From Chloroflexota bacterium (lineage in GTDB: Bacteria > Chloroflexota > UBA5177 > JANWHV01), in NCBI GenBank assembly GCA_025450375.1, contig JANWHO010000119.1, forward strand, positions 1 through 9,949: DNA of 9,949 nucleotides. The letters are read 5' to 3'. A program made the position numbers and the translations under genes. The notes beneath the pieces were generated by a model, which did not search any database, was not told the DNA's origin, and worked only from the letters and a program-made list of their open reading frames with translations. The first letter of the stretch is position 1. Each line of letters opens with the position of its first letter. Of this stretch, positions 1 to 6,228 are shown in pieces.

Positions 1-1359
1 AATCTGGTCCCTGACTGGGCCACCTGGGATGAGTTTCGCCGCCTGGATGCCCTGGGCCTCACTATGTATGGTCAGATGACGGCCGGAAGCTGGATCTACA
101 TCGGCACGCAAGGGATCCTCCAGGGCACGTATGAGACCTTCGCCGCCGCCGCCGCCGCCCGAGGCTGGACGGACCTGGCGGGCCGCATCGTTCTCACCGC
201 CGGATTGGGAGGGATGGGCGGCGCCCAGCCCCTGGCGATCACCATGCTCGGCGGGGTGGCGATCTGTGTCGAGGCCGAGCCTCAGCGTATCCAGCGGCGT
301 CTGGAGACCCGCTACCTGGACGTCAGAGCGGCGGACTACGATGAGGCAATCCGCCTGGCGGTGGAGGCGGCGCGGGAACGGCGGCCGCTCTCGATCGGCG
401 TCGCGGGGAACGCGGCCGATCTCTTCCCACGATTCCTGGCCGATGGGGCGCCAATTGACATGGTCACCGATCAGACCAGCGCCCACGATCCTCTCAATGG
501 CTATATCCCCGCCGGCCTGGATCTGGAGACCGCCGCCTCCCTCCGTATCTCGAACCCCAAGCGCTATATCGAGTTGGCTGGGGCCAGCGCCGTCCGGCAT
601 GCGATGGCCATGGTGGGGTTCGCCCGTTCCGGGGTGGAGACCTTCGACTACGGTAATTCCCTCCGCGGTCTGGCCCAGGAGCATGGCTATGCCGACGCCT
701 TTGAGTACGCCGGATTCGTGCCAAAATACATCCGGCCCCTGTTTTGCGAGGGGAAGGGACCGTTCCGCTGGGTCGTTCTATCGGGAGACCCCAAGGATCT
801 GGCCGCCACCGATGACGCGGTCCTGGAGGAGTTTCCCGACAACGAGCATGTGTGCCGGTGGATTCGCCTGGCCCGCGAGAAGGTGGCCTTCCAGGGGTTG
901 CCGGCCCGGATCTGCTGGTTGGGCTATGGGGAGCGGGCCCGACTGGGCGCCCGCTTTAACGAGATGGTCGCCAGGGGTGTGGTCAGCGCGCCGATCGTCG
1001 TTGGCCGCGATCATCTCGATACCGGATCGGTCGCGTCGCCCCACCGGGAGACCGAAAGCATGCGGGACGGCTCGGACGCGATCGCCGATTGGCCGCTCCT
1101 GAATGCCCTTCTCAACACCGCGTGCGGCGCCAGTTGGGTCAGCATTCACCACGGCGGCGGAGTCGGGATGGGCAAGTCGATTCATGCCGGCATGGTGGTG
1201 GTGGCCGATGGCACCGCCGCCATGGGAGAGCGGATCGAGCGGGTGCTCACCGCCGATCCGGGGATGGGCGTGGTCCGCCATGCCGACGCCGGGTATCCAG
1301 AGGCGATTGCCGTGGCCAGGGAACGCGATATTCAGATGCCCATGCTCCCGGAGGCTTAA
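1..1359 (+). CDS. hutU: Urocanate hydratase (urocanase), 5'-truncated by the window edge
   Basis: This cytoplasmic enzyme of histidine catabolism hydrates urocanate to 4-imidazolone-5-propionate using tightly bound NAD+. The reading frame is open from base 1 and already matches urocanase there ([12 protein letters not shown], then [19 protein letters not shown]), so the start lies upstream. The window shows 452 residues. The glycine-rich [12 protein letters not shown] is at about residues 67-78. The family signature [14 protein letters not shown] carries the catalytic Cys at visible residue 305; the Pseudomonas enzyme has it at 410, which implies about 105 residues are missing, in line with a usual length near 555. 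[15 protein letters not shown] near the C-terminus is also typical. A pure GCC run at 142-159 encodes six alanines. No frameshift or internal stop was seen. The gene ends tail-to-tail with the methyltransferase and shares its stop bases. No other hut gene is visible; partners, if any, would lie upstream. Confidence 0.97.
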   Translation, partial: NLVPDWATWDEFRRLDALGLTMYGQMTAGSWIYIGTQGILQGTYETFAAAAAARGWTDLAGRIVLTAGLGGMGGAQPLAITMLGGVAICVEAEPQRIQRRLETRYLDVRAADYDEAIRLAVEAARERRPLSIGVAGNAADLFPRFLADGAPIDMVTDQTSAHDPLNGYIPAGLDLETAASLRISNPKRYIELAGASAVRHAMAMVGFARSGVETFDYGNSLRGLAQEHGYADAFEYAGFVPKYIRPLFCEGKGPFRWVVLSGDPKDLAATDDAVLEEFPDNEHVCRWIRLAREKVAFQGLPARICWLGYGERARLGARFNEMVARGVVSAPIVVGRDHLDTGSVASPHRETESMRDGSDAIADWPLLNALLNTACGASWVSIHHGGGVGMGKSIHAGMVVVADGTAAMGERIERVLTADPGMGVVRHADAGYPEAIAVARERDIQMPMLPEA

Positions 1360-2207
1360 GGCCGGTTGGCGACCACCCCGAAGGCCCTAGGCCGGGACGT
1401 CACCTTGGCAAACCCCGCCTCGTGCAGCCGGCGGCTGACTCCCTTCGCCACCATGCCGCCCTGGCGGCTGGCCGGATTGCCCACGTAGTGGAAGAGCGTC
1501 CCTCCGGGGCGCAGCACCCGGAAGAGTTGCCGGTAGAAGGCGCCGCCATAGAGGCCGCCCGCCAAGCTCAGGGTTGGGGGGTCGTGAATGATCTGGGTAA
1601 AGTGCCGATCGGGAAACTCCTCGATCAGATCGGCGCTGTCGCCGACCCGCTGGCTGATTCGAGGATTCTCGAACAATTCGCGCGACCAGGGATTGAGGCG
1701 AGCGATCTCCAGGACCAACGGATCCAGTTCGACCGTGATCACCTCATTCGCCTGGCGAACGGCGGCGATCGCCGTGTAGCCCAGGCCGGTGGTGGTATCG
1801 AGCACTCGCCCACGCGGCGTCCCGAGGGCGCGGATCTTCTCCAGCGTATCCTGCCCCGGATCGATCCCCACGATCCGATGCATAGTGAAGCCGGCATTGA
1901 CCAATGTCGGCCAGCCGGCGGTGGCCATCAGGCTATAGGGCCGACTCAACTCCTCGGAGAAGCGGTGAATCTTGAAAACCTCTCCGTCTTCCACCAGGAA
2001 GCACATCGGCGACTGGTGAATGATGGTCCGCACGGCATCCCAGTCCAGGAGAAGGGTTCCATTGAAGGCGACCCCGTCCGCGGTGAGTTCCACCTCGACC
2101 CGCGACAGGCCAAGATCGAGCGTAGTGAGCAGGCTCGATTGGCTGCGTTCGCGCCCGTCAAGTAAAGCGCCCGCCTGGATATGCGAGAGTACGATCGATT
2201 CGGCCAT
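1356..2207 (-). CDS. SAM-dependent methyltransferase, COG2521-like (archaeal-type)
   Basis: This is a 283-residue class I Rossmann-fold methyltransferase; its substrate is unknown. AdoMet motif I is [13 protein letters not shown] at residues 135-147, the acidic end of beta-2 is VELDP near 159-163, and the motif IV region is [12 protein letters not shown] at about 207-217. [12 protein letters not shown] and LFHYVGNP are strongly reminiscent of the 'predicted archaeal methyltransferase' family COG2521. The N-terminal 110 residues form a separate domain that reads like the short beta-rich part of those proteins. I chose the ATG at 2207 because AAGGAG precedes it by four bases. An ATG at 2285 in the same frame adds 26 weakly coding residues and would lie upstream of a possible -10 box. 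The gene is convergent with hutU and divergent from the CoxG-like gene. The family assignment comes from recall of motifs. Spermidine-synthase-like enzymes are the nearest alternative. Confidence 0.82.
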   Translation of the reverse strand: MAESIVLSHIQAGALLDGRERSQSSLLTTLDLGLSRVEVELTADGVAFNGTLLLDWDAVRTIIHQSPMCFLVEDGEVFKIHRFSEELSRPYSLMATAGWPTLVNAGFTMHRIVGIDPGQDTLEKIRALGTPRGRVLDTTTGLGYTAIAAVRQANEVITVELDPLVLEIARLNPWSRELFENPRISQRVGDSADLIEEFPDRHFTQIIHDPPTLSLAGGLYGGAFYRQLFRVLRPGGTLFHYVGNPASRQGGMVAKGVSRRLHEAGFAKVTSRPRAFGVVANRP

Positions 2208-2466
2208 ACCGCTCCTTGCCGTAGGCAGTCCTTTAGTGAATTGTATCCGAGACGGCTCCGCCATCTGCTTTCGCGAGCACGGCACCTTTAGGGGCCCGGA
2301 GACCCGCGTCCCTGTCTCATGATCGAGAAGTCGGTCGGCGTCACGCCCACAAACAACGGGGTGTGCCCGCGAGGGTTCCGCGCCTCGTCAGCCGATCTCA
2401 CGGTACAGTAGAGGAAAGAGGTCTGGCTTTCAGGCTGGTCGAAAACGCGAAACGGAGGAGGATGCT
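2208..2466. promoter_or_regulatory. Divergent intergenic spacer between methyltransferase and CoxG-like genes
   Basis: This 259-bp spacer must hold the promoters of both divergent genes. On the minus strand, TACAAT (plus-strand 2240-2245) is a fair -10 box 32 bases before the ATG at 2207, but no convincing -35 is found 16-18 bases upstream of it. On the plus strand, TACAGT near 2405 is a weak -10 candidate, also without a good -35. No long inverted repeat stands out. Open frames in this stretch have no family resemblance and overlap the real genes. Confidence 0.35.
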
Positions 2467-2937
2467 ATGCAGTTCCAGCACGAGATCCGCATCGAGGCAA
2501 GCTCCCAAAGGGTCTGGGACTTTCTTTGGGACGTCGAGCAACTGGCCCGTTGCATTCCTGGGTGCCAGGAGGCGACGGTCGTGGAGCCGCACGTACACTA
2601 CACGGCGCTGGTGGCCGATCGGGTAGGTCCACTCAAGTTGAAGATGCCGCTGGACCTGGTGGTTCAGTCGTCCGATGAAGGACGCTCGCTGCATGTCCTC
2701 GGGACGGGAAAGGATTCCGCTCTGGGCAGCAGCGTCCGGATCGATATCTCGGCCTCGCTCGAGCCGGATGGCGCCGCGACTAATTTGAGGCTGAGCGTGG
2801 AGGCATCGGTGAGCGGGAAAATCGCCGGTCTGGGGATGGGCCTGTTCAAACGGAAATTCGACGACATCATGACCCAGTTCGGGCAGCGAGTGAAAGCGAC
2901 AATCGAGCAAACCCCAGCGGCCACAACCCCGGCGTAG
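2467..2937 (+). CDS. CoxG-like SRPBCC family protein
   Basis: A 156-residue single-domain protein of the SRPBCC (START/Bet v 1-like) fold, closest in feel to CoxG, carbon-monoxide dehydrogenase subunit G (COG3427). The evidence is the N-terminal beta strand with a helix containing the VWDFLWDVEQLARCIPGC stretch (residues about 16-33), where CIPGC is the usual CoxG turn. It is followed by the alternating strands of the antiparallel sheet and the long C-terminal helix (GLGMGLFKRKFDDIMTQFGQRV, about 118-139). CoxG proteins help recruit or mature molybdenum hydroxylases at the membrane, but stand-alone homologues are common and of unknown role, and no cox genes lie nearby. The C-terminus is a short Ala/Thr/Pro tail. 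A strong GGAGGAGG lies five bases before the ATG. No signal peptide or membrane segment was seen. The family call is firmer than the function. Confidence 0.82.
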   Translation: MQFQHEIRIEASSQRVWDFLWDVEQLARCIPGCQEATVVEPHVHYTALVADRVGPLKLKMPLDLVVQSSDEGRSLHVLGTGKDSALGSSVRIDISASLEPDGAATNLRLSVEASVSGKIAGLGMGLFKRKFDDIMTQFGQRVKATIEQTPAATTPA

Positions 2938-2938
2938 C

Positions 2939-2956
2939 GGCCGGCCACGCCGGTTT
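2939..2956 (+). terminator. Weak terminator-like hairpin after the CoxG-like gene
   Basis: CCGGC-CAC-GCCGG, extended by two G-U pairs, begins immediately after the stop codon and is followed by TTTCCT. The stem is GC-rich but short and the T run is only three bases, so it is a possible terminator rather than a clear one. Confidence 0.35.
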
Positions 2957-3079
2957 CCTGATCCCCAGGCCACTCTGCCCTACTGGCACCATGCTGATTG
3001 ACCGGGTACCCTTTGTTTCGGCCCATCAGTGCCGAGAGGTGGGCTGTCAGCTCGAACCGAAGCAAGGAGAATCACGACT

Positions 3080-4210
3080 ATGCGGAAACAGTGGCGCGGC
3101 GCTGCCGCCATGGCAGTCGCCGCCGGCTTGGTGGCCGGCGGTCAAGGATCCTTCACGGCGCGGGCCGCCGTCTCCACCAATGCCCTGGCCTTCGCGAGCA
3201 ACGGCCAGGTAGCGGTGCTTGAGGGAGGCGCTTTGACCACCGCCGGAGTAGGACAGAGCCCGCTCTGGTCGCCCGACGGCTCCGGGCTGCTCTTCACCAC
3301 CATGGACTATATTGGCAACGCCGAAAGCATCTTTCTCGCCGATACCCACGGAGCAAATGCCAAACTGCTGGTCTCCAACGCCTACCCCTGGGTGAACGCC
3401 GCCTGGTCGCGGGACGGCAAGTACGTGCTCTACACGGTTCCTACCGGCAAGCTGGCCATCGCGGCCCCCAACGCTCCGGCCAAGGCCACGCAAATTACCC
3501 TGAAGGTTGAGGCTTTGAAGCTCGGTTCGAAGAACCCGACCATCCTGGGCACTTTTTCCTTTACCGCCGGCTGTAGCTCCAAGGTAACGGCGCTCCAGAA
3601 TGCGTTCGCGCTGGCCGAGGGTACGTATAACGGCGCTCCCAGCACCTTGATCTGGGCCCAGCCCAGCCTGGTCGCCGTGCAATCGACCTGCGGGGCGCAG
3701 GGACTTACCATCCTGCATATCCACGGTGGGAAGAACGCGACCCTGCCAACCTGGTCAGGCGGGGTGTTGTCTCCGGATGGTTCGACCATCGCCGCCACCG
3801 TGGCGGGGAGCAAGCCGGGAAGCTCGACCCAGGTCGGGCTCATCACGGTAGCGTCCGGGAAAACTCAGGTGCTGGCGCCCAAGCTCAACGCGGGCTCTGT
3901 AGCCTGGTCCCCCGACAACAAGAACCTCTACGTGGCCTCAATGCCCACCAATCCCAAGTCGGGGTCGGCCCAGATTTACACGCTGAGCAAGAACGGGAAG
4001 ACCGCCAAGAGCGTCTACTCCACCCACGCCGCCGGCATCTTCCACCTGTCCCCCCTCAAGGTGAGTCCCAACGTTGCCTTCACGACGGTGGCAAGCAGCC
4101 CCGCCAACGCGGTCGTTCCCCCAGCAACCCTGGTGGAGAACCTTACCTTGGGCTCGAAACTCCCGGCACAGGCTCTCCTGCAAGGCGGTCAAGGAGCCTG
4201 GCGGCCGTAG
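3080..4210 (+). CDS. Secreted TolB/PD40-type beta-propeller protein
   Basis: A 376-residue exported protein with no recognised enzyme motif. The start is the ATG at 3080, which has AAGGAG ten bases upstream. It gives a textbook signal peptide: MRKQWR, then a hydrophobic AAAMAVAAGLVAGG core and a likely cleavage after Ala-Arg-Ala at residue 29. Starting at 3029 would bury the signal behind 17 charged residues. Four PD40/WD40-like blades are visible through the W-S-x-D-G/N pattern: LWSPDGSGLLF near 60, AWSRDGKYVLY near 107, LSPDGSTIAA near 229 and AWSPDNKNLYV near 274. Between blades two and three an Ala/Gly/Thr-rich stretch contains the only two cysteines (GCSSK and STCGAQG), possibly a disulfide in the exported protein. 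Such propellers usually bind protein or ligand partners outside the membrane. This one lacks the N-terminal TolB domain and has no Tol/Pal genes nearby, so it should not be called tolB. It stands alone between two terminator-like hairpins. Confidence 0.8.
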   Translation: MRKQWRGAAAMAVAAGLVAGGQGSFTARAAVSTNALAFASNGQVAVLEGGALTTAGVGQSPLWSPDGSGLLFTTMDYIGNAESIFLADTHGANAKLLVSNAYPWVNAAWSRDGKYVLYTVPTGKLAIAAPNAPAKATQITLKVEALKLGSKNPTILGTFSFTAGCSSKVTALQNAFALAEGTYNGAPSTLIWAQPSLVAVQSTCGAQGLTILHIHGGKNATLPTWSGGVLSPDGSTIAATVAGSKPGSSTQVGLITVASGKTQVLAPKLNAGSVAWSPDNKNLYVASMPTNPKSGSAQIYTLSKNGKTAKSVYSTHAAGIFHLSPLKVSPNVAFTTVASSPANAVVPPATLVENLTLGSKLPAQALLQGGQGAWRP

Positions 4211-4258
4211 ACTCACCATGGCCGAGCCTGCCACTGCGTATACGTTCTGATGACTCAA

Positions 4259-4283
4259 AGGGGATCACAAGATGTGATCCCTT
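4259..4283 (+). terminator. Strong hairpin downstream of the beta-propeller gene
   Basis: GGGATCACA-AGA-TGTGATCCC is a perfect 9-bp stem with a 3-base loop, lengthened by a G-U and an A-U pair. It lies about 50 bp after the stop codon. The downstream T run is poor (TTGTCAT) on the plus strand; reading the minus strand, the stem is followed by CCTTTGAG. It most likely ends the beta-propeller transcript. A protein-binding palindrome is the alternative. Confidence 0.55.
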
Positions 4284-4385
4284 GTCATCCATCGAAGTGA
4301 GCGGATTCCAGCCGAAGTGAACGCCCCGCAAAAAGATCGTCGTCGGGTGCATCCCACAAGCGATTGCGCTGGTACGTTGGTCCGA

Positions 4386-4414
4386 GTGTGGCACGGCGCC
4401 GAAGCGTGCCTCAC
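4386..4414 (+). repeat. Stem-loop in the unassigned intergenic region
   Basis: Nine paired bases with one internal T-T mismatch (GTG-T-GGCACG and CGTGCC-T-CAC) surround a 9-base loop. It is too far from any stop codon to be a simple terminator. Its role is unknown. Confidence 0.4.
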
Positions 4415-4517
4415 GGCTTAATCCGTCCGCGGAGGCTGAGCCCAGCCGGATGGAGCGGCGCAAGATGGGCACGCCCGTGTGGCCGGTCTGCTCTCTGATC
4501 GTCCGTTCGAGAACCCT

Positions 4518-4544
4518 GGTCTGGGTGGCTGCGGTAGCCAGACC
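4518..4544 (+). repeat. Second stem-loop in the unassigned intergenic region
   Basis: GGTCTGG pairs perfectly with CCAGACC across a 13-base loop; TGGCT and AGCCA can pair in an alternative register, so the structure could switch between two forms. No known RNA family was recognised. Confidence 0.35.
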
Positions 4545-4705
4545 GGACCGCGGGAAATGGTCAGCGGAGATTGCCAGGTTCCGCCCTGCCGCCAGGGAGG
4601 CGCCTCGCACTGCGGCACTCATGTGACGGCCAGGTGTCCAACGGAGCGCTTCCGAGCGATAAAGGGAAGAGTTATCGTAGCGGACGCTTGTATTCACAGC
4701 CCATG

Positions 4706-4724
4706 CACAATCGTCGCGATTGTG
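4706..4724. promoter_or_regulatory. Operator-like perfect palindrome upstream of the DUF2283 pair
   Basis: CACAATCG-TCG-CGATTGTG is a perfect inverted repeat with 8-bp arms and a 3-base centre. It ends one base before the -35 hexamer at 4726, a normal place for a dimeric transcription factor to bind. The regulator is not identifiable from the window. Confidence 0.5.
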
Positions 4725-4725
4725 G

Positions 4726-4754
4726 TTGACACCCATGGCACGGATTCGTACGGT
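4726..4754 (+). promoter_or_regulatory. Sigma-70-type promoter giving a possibly leaderless transcript
   Basis: A perfect TTGACA (4726-4731) is separated by exactly 17 bases from TACGGT (4749-4754), which keeps the key T, A and final T of a -10 box. Transcription would start about seven bases downstream, at or next to the GTG at 4761. No Shine-Dalgarno sequence precedes that GTG, so a leaderless message is the simplest reading. Confidence 0.5.
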
Positions 4755-4760
4755 TAAGAA

Positions 4761-5007
4761 GTGAAAACGACCCGCTACTACGATATCATTGTTCAGCACA
4801 CGCATCCTGAGGTACGGAGCGAGTGGGTGGAATGGGTGATGGCGCATCACGTGGCACGGGACCGTACAGCCGGACGGACGCATTCGTCTGTGGGGGGTGC
4901 ATCCCGAGAGCTCCGGTCGCGCCATCCGTGTGGTGCTGCTCGAAGATGGAGAGACCGTCCACAATGCGTTTTTCGACCGCTCGTTCAAGCCGAGGGAGGG
5001 ACCATGA
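4761..5007 (+). pseudogene. Frameshifted small protein gene upstream of DUF2283 (possible BrnT/DUF4258-like partner)
   Basis: The frame starting at GTG 4761 gives MKTTRYYDIIVQHTHPEVRSEWVEWVM and continues to about residue 34. The frame one base later then gives VQPDGRIRLWG, HPESSGRAIRVVLLEDGETV and HNAFFDRSFKPREGP, ending at TGA 5005-5007. Together these look like one protein of about 80 residues, of the kind I recall next to DUF2283 genes. The break lies between 4840, where the second frame has a stop, and about 4868. Dropping one G from the GGG at 4858-4860 yields a smooth HHVARTVQPDGRIRLWG. Without the repair, translation reads on in the first frame straight into the DUF2283 gene and makes an artificial 162-residue fusion. 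The final TGA overlaps the next ATG as ATGA. A mutation, a sequencing error and programmed frameshifting are all possible; the first two are likelier. The toxin-like role is only inference. Confidence 0.7.
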
Positions 5008-5249
5008 AAATCCAGTACTTTGCCGATACTGATACGCTATACATCAATATTCGCGACGCGGCGAGCAGTGACTCGGGTGACCTTGGCCCCGATATGCTGG
5101 CTGACTACGACGAGAAGGGGGCCATCGTCGCCTTGACCATTGAGCATGCATCGATGCATGCGGACCTCGGGTCCGTTGATGTGCGGGATGTGCCGCACAT
5201 TCGTCTGATCGGGCGCGATCTGACGGAAGGTATTGCCGTTGGACAATAG
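5004..5249 (+). CDS. DUF2283 family small protein
   Basis: An 81-residue protein with the hallmark DUF2283 layout. The start MKIQYFADTDTLYINI (the usual MKI-Y-x-x-x-x-D-x-L-Y-I strand) is followed by a short acidic loop. Next comes MLADYDEKGAIVALTIEHAS (residues 33-52), matching the family's L-D-x-D-x-x-G-x-I-V-x-I-x-I-x-x-A core. Function is unknown; many members sit in two-gene cassettes with a small BrnT/DUF4258-like protein, and some are suspected antitoxins. The ATG at 5004 is preferred to an N-terminal extension because GGGAGG lies a few bases upstream and the ATG overlaps the previous gene's TGA as ATGA, implying translational coupling. The C-terminal 25 residues (PHIRLIGRDLTEGIAVGQ end) are longer than the minimal domain. 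This gene is intact although its partner is not. Confidence 0.85.
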   Translation: MKIQYFADTDTLYINIRDAASSDSGDLGPDMLADYDEKGAIVALTIEHASMHADLGSVDVRDVPHIRLIGRDLTEGIAVGQ

Positions 5250-5365
5250 TGCCGCGCGGCGTTCTTGGTAAGGAGCCACCCGCGCCGGATTATAGTGGAC
5301 TCAGGATTTCGGGCCCACTTTAGTGACGGAAGGGATCCCGTCCTCCCAGGTAACCTGGGCGCTTA
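5250..5365. terminator. Convergent spacer with two weak hairpins
   Basis: The DUF2283 and acetyltransferase genes end facing each other here. AGTGG (5294-5298) pairs with CCACT (5315-5319), with three further pairs inside a mismatch, and is followed by TTTAG. A second palindrome, CCCAGG-TAA-CCTGGG at 5345-5359, lies six bases past the acetyltransferase stop when read on the minus strand. Either could end transcription; neither has a proper T tract. Confidence 0.35.
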
Positions 5366-6202
5366 TCACTCTGATACGCCCCCACCTGCCGGCTCACCCG
5401 GCCACAGGTACTGGAGGATGTCGCAGTAGCGGGCGAAACCCAAACGCTCATAGACAGGGAATCCCATTTCAGTGGCGTTCAGAACCGCCACGCGGTAGCC
5501 GCGCTCCCACGCCTCAAGTAGGGGAGCGAGCGTCACCGCCCGCCCAATCCCGCGCCCACGGGCCGCTGGCAGGGTGACGACGTTGTAAATACCCGCCACG
5601 CCGGCGACATAGATGACCATGGACACGGCCACCGGCCGTTCAGCCACACGAGGTAGAGCGACCATGGCGCCTCGTCGGTCAGGCCCGCGTGCGCCATCAG
5701 CAATGTTAAGGGTTCTGGCAGCCATGCAGGGAAGGAATAACCCTCCGCCAACCTGGTCATCCAGATATCCAGTGTGTCGGTATCGCTCACGCGCTGTATC
5801 CGTACGTCGGCTGGCAGAGCTTCAGGGTTGAGGGTGGCAAGATCGGCAGCCATCCCGGTGAGAACGTCAGTCCGTTGGAACCCATGGGCCGCCAGTCGAG
5901 GGCCCAGATCCGCCGGCTCGCTACCGGGCATGAGCGACCACGGCATGGGGACGCCTCGTGCTCTCGCCTCGGCAAGAAAGGCCTCGATCCCGGCATCGGC
6001 CGTTTCAACCGAGAAACGTGGCCGAACGGCTCCGTTGAAGACGGGAAATGGGAAATCCCAGAAATAGCCGACTACCCCTCCAACCACGAAGCGCGTCATG
6101 CCTGGCAAGGCGGTGAGGCTAAATGGTATTGCTCTCATACAGGTTGTTAACGATAGCCTGAGTCAGGGCCTCAGGCGAAAGATCCGCCATGACCTGATCC
6201 AT
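5366..6202 (-). pseudogene. GNAT-family N-acetyltransferase, two frameshifts
   Basis: Three segments in alternating frames together make one GNAT protein of about 275 residues. Segment one starts at ATG 6202 (GGAAGGA eight bases upstream) with MDQVMADLSPEALTQAIVNN and hits a stop at 6119. Segment two, open in the next frame from about 6138, has WDFPFPVFNGAV and runs through APWSLYLVWLNGR, then turns to nonsense after about 5634. Segment three, back in the first frame, has RPVAVSMVIYVAGVAGIYNV, then the acetyl-CoA loop TLPAARGRGIGRA (the R/Q-x-x-G-x-G/A motif) and FPVYERLGFARYCDILQYLW, ending at 5366. One extra base in the AAA at 6121-6123 explains the first break. Loss of one GGCC from a GGCCGGCC tandem around 5634-5637 explains the second and restores LNGRPVAVSMV. 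The enzyme would acetylate an amine using acetyl-CoA; its substrate is unknown. It starts 26 bp after the membrane protein stop. As read it is non-functional, unless the breaks are assembly errors. Confidence 0.8.
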
Positions 6203-6228
6203 GCCGGCATCCTTCCGGGGAGTGCTCC

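Larger units (their letters stand above)
4284..4705. other. Intergenic stretch with no recognised gene, several stem-loops
   Basis: I find no gene I can defend in this 420 bp. Frames are open on both strands, but none resembles a known family. The longest plus-strand frame with an ATG and stop runs from 4450 to 4626 and has no ribosome binding site. Visible structure includes the direct repeat CGAAGTGA at 4293-4300 and 4313-4320, 20 bp apart. A hairpin at 4386-4414 pairs GTG-T-GGCACG with CGTGCC-T-CAC. Another at 4518-4544 pairs GGTCTGG with CCAGACC across a 13-base loop. It could be a long leader, an unknown small RNA or decayed coding sequence. Confidence 0.45.

Noticed and set aside
1089..2165. 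Long plus-strand open frame across the hutU end and the methyltransferase (358 aa)
   Set aside because: It is antisense to the well-supported methyltransferase and has no family resemblance; GC-rich codon structure keeps the opposite frame open.
3047..3724. Minus-strand open frame opposite the propeller gene (225 aa)
   Set aside because: Antisense shadow with Gly/Arg-rich sequence and no ribosome site or known family.
4500..4520. tRNA-like T arm around GTTCGAGAACC
   Set aside because: The flanking bases do not form a 5-bp T stem, and no acceptor or anticodon arm can be drawn.
4511..4560. T-box riboswitch, suggested by GGGTGG ... ACCGCGGG
   Set aside because: The conserved bulge motif is interrupted by a hairpin, and no aminoacyl-tRNA synthetase or amino-acid gene follows.
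4143..4988. Long minus-strand open frame (281 aa)
   Set aside because: It overlaps the propeller C-terminus, the terminator hairpin, the promoter and the frameshifted gene, and its translation shows no recognisable domain.
4761..5249. A single 162-residue fusion protein ending in DUF2283
   Set aside because: The middle of the translation is low-quality sequence, while the next frame carries a coherent protein there. The DUF2283 ATG also has its own ribosome site and ATGA overlap.
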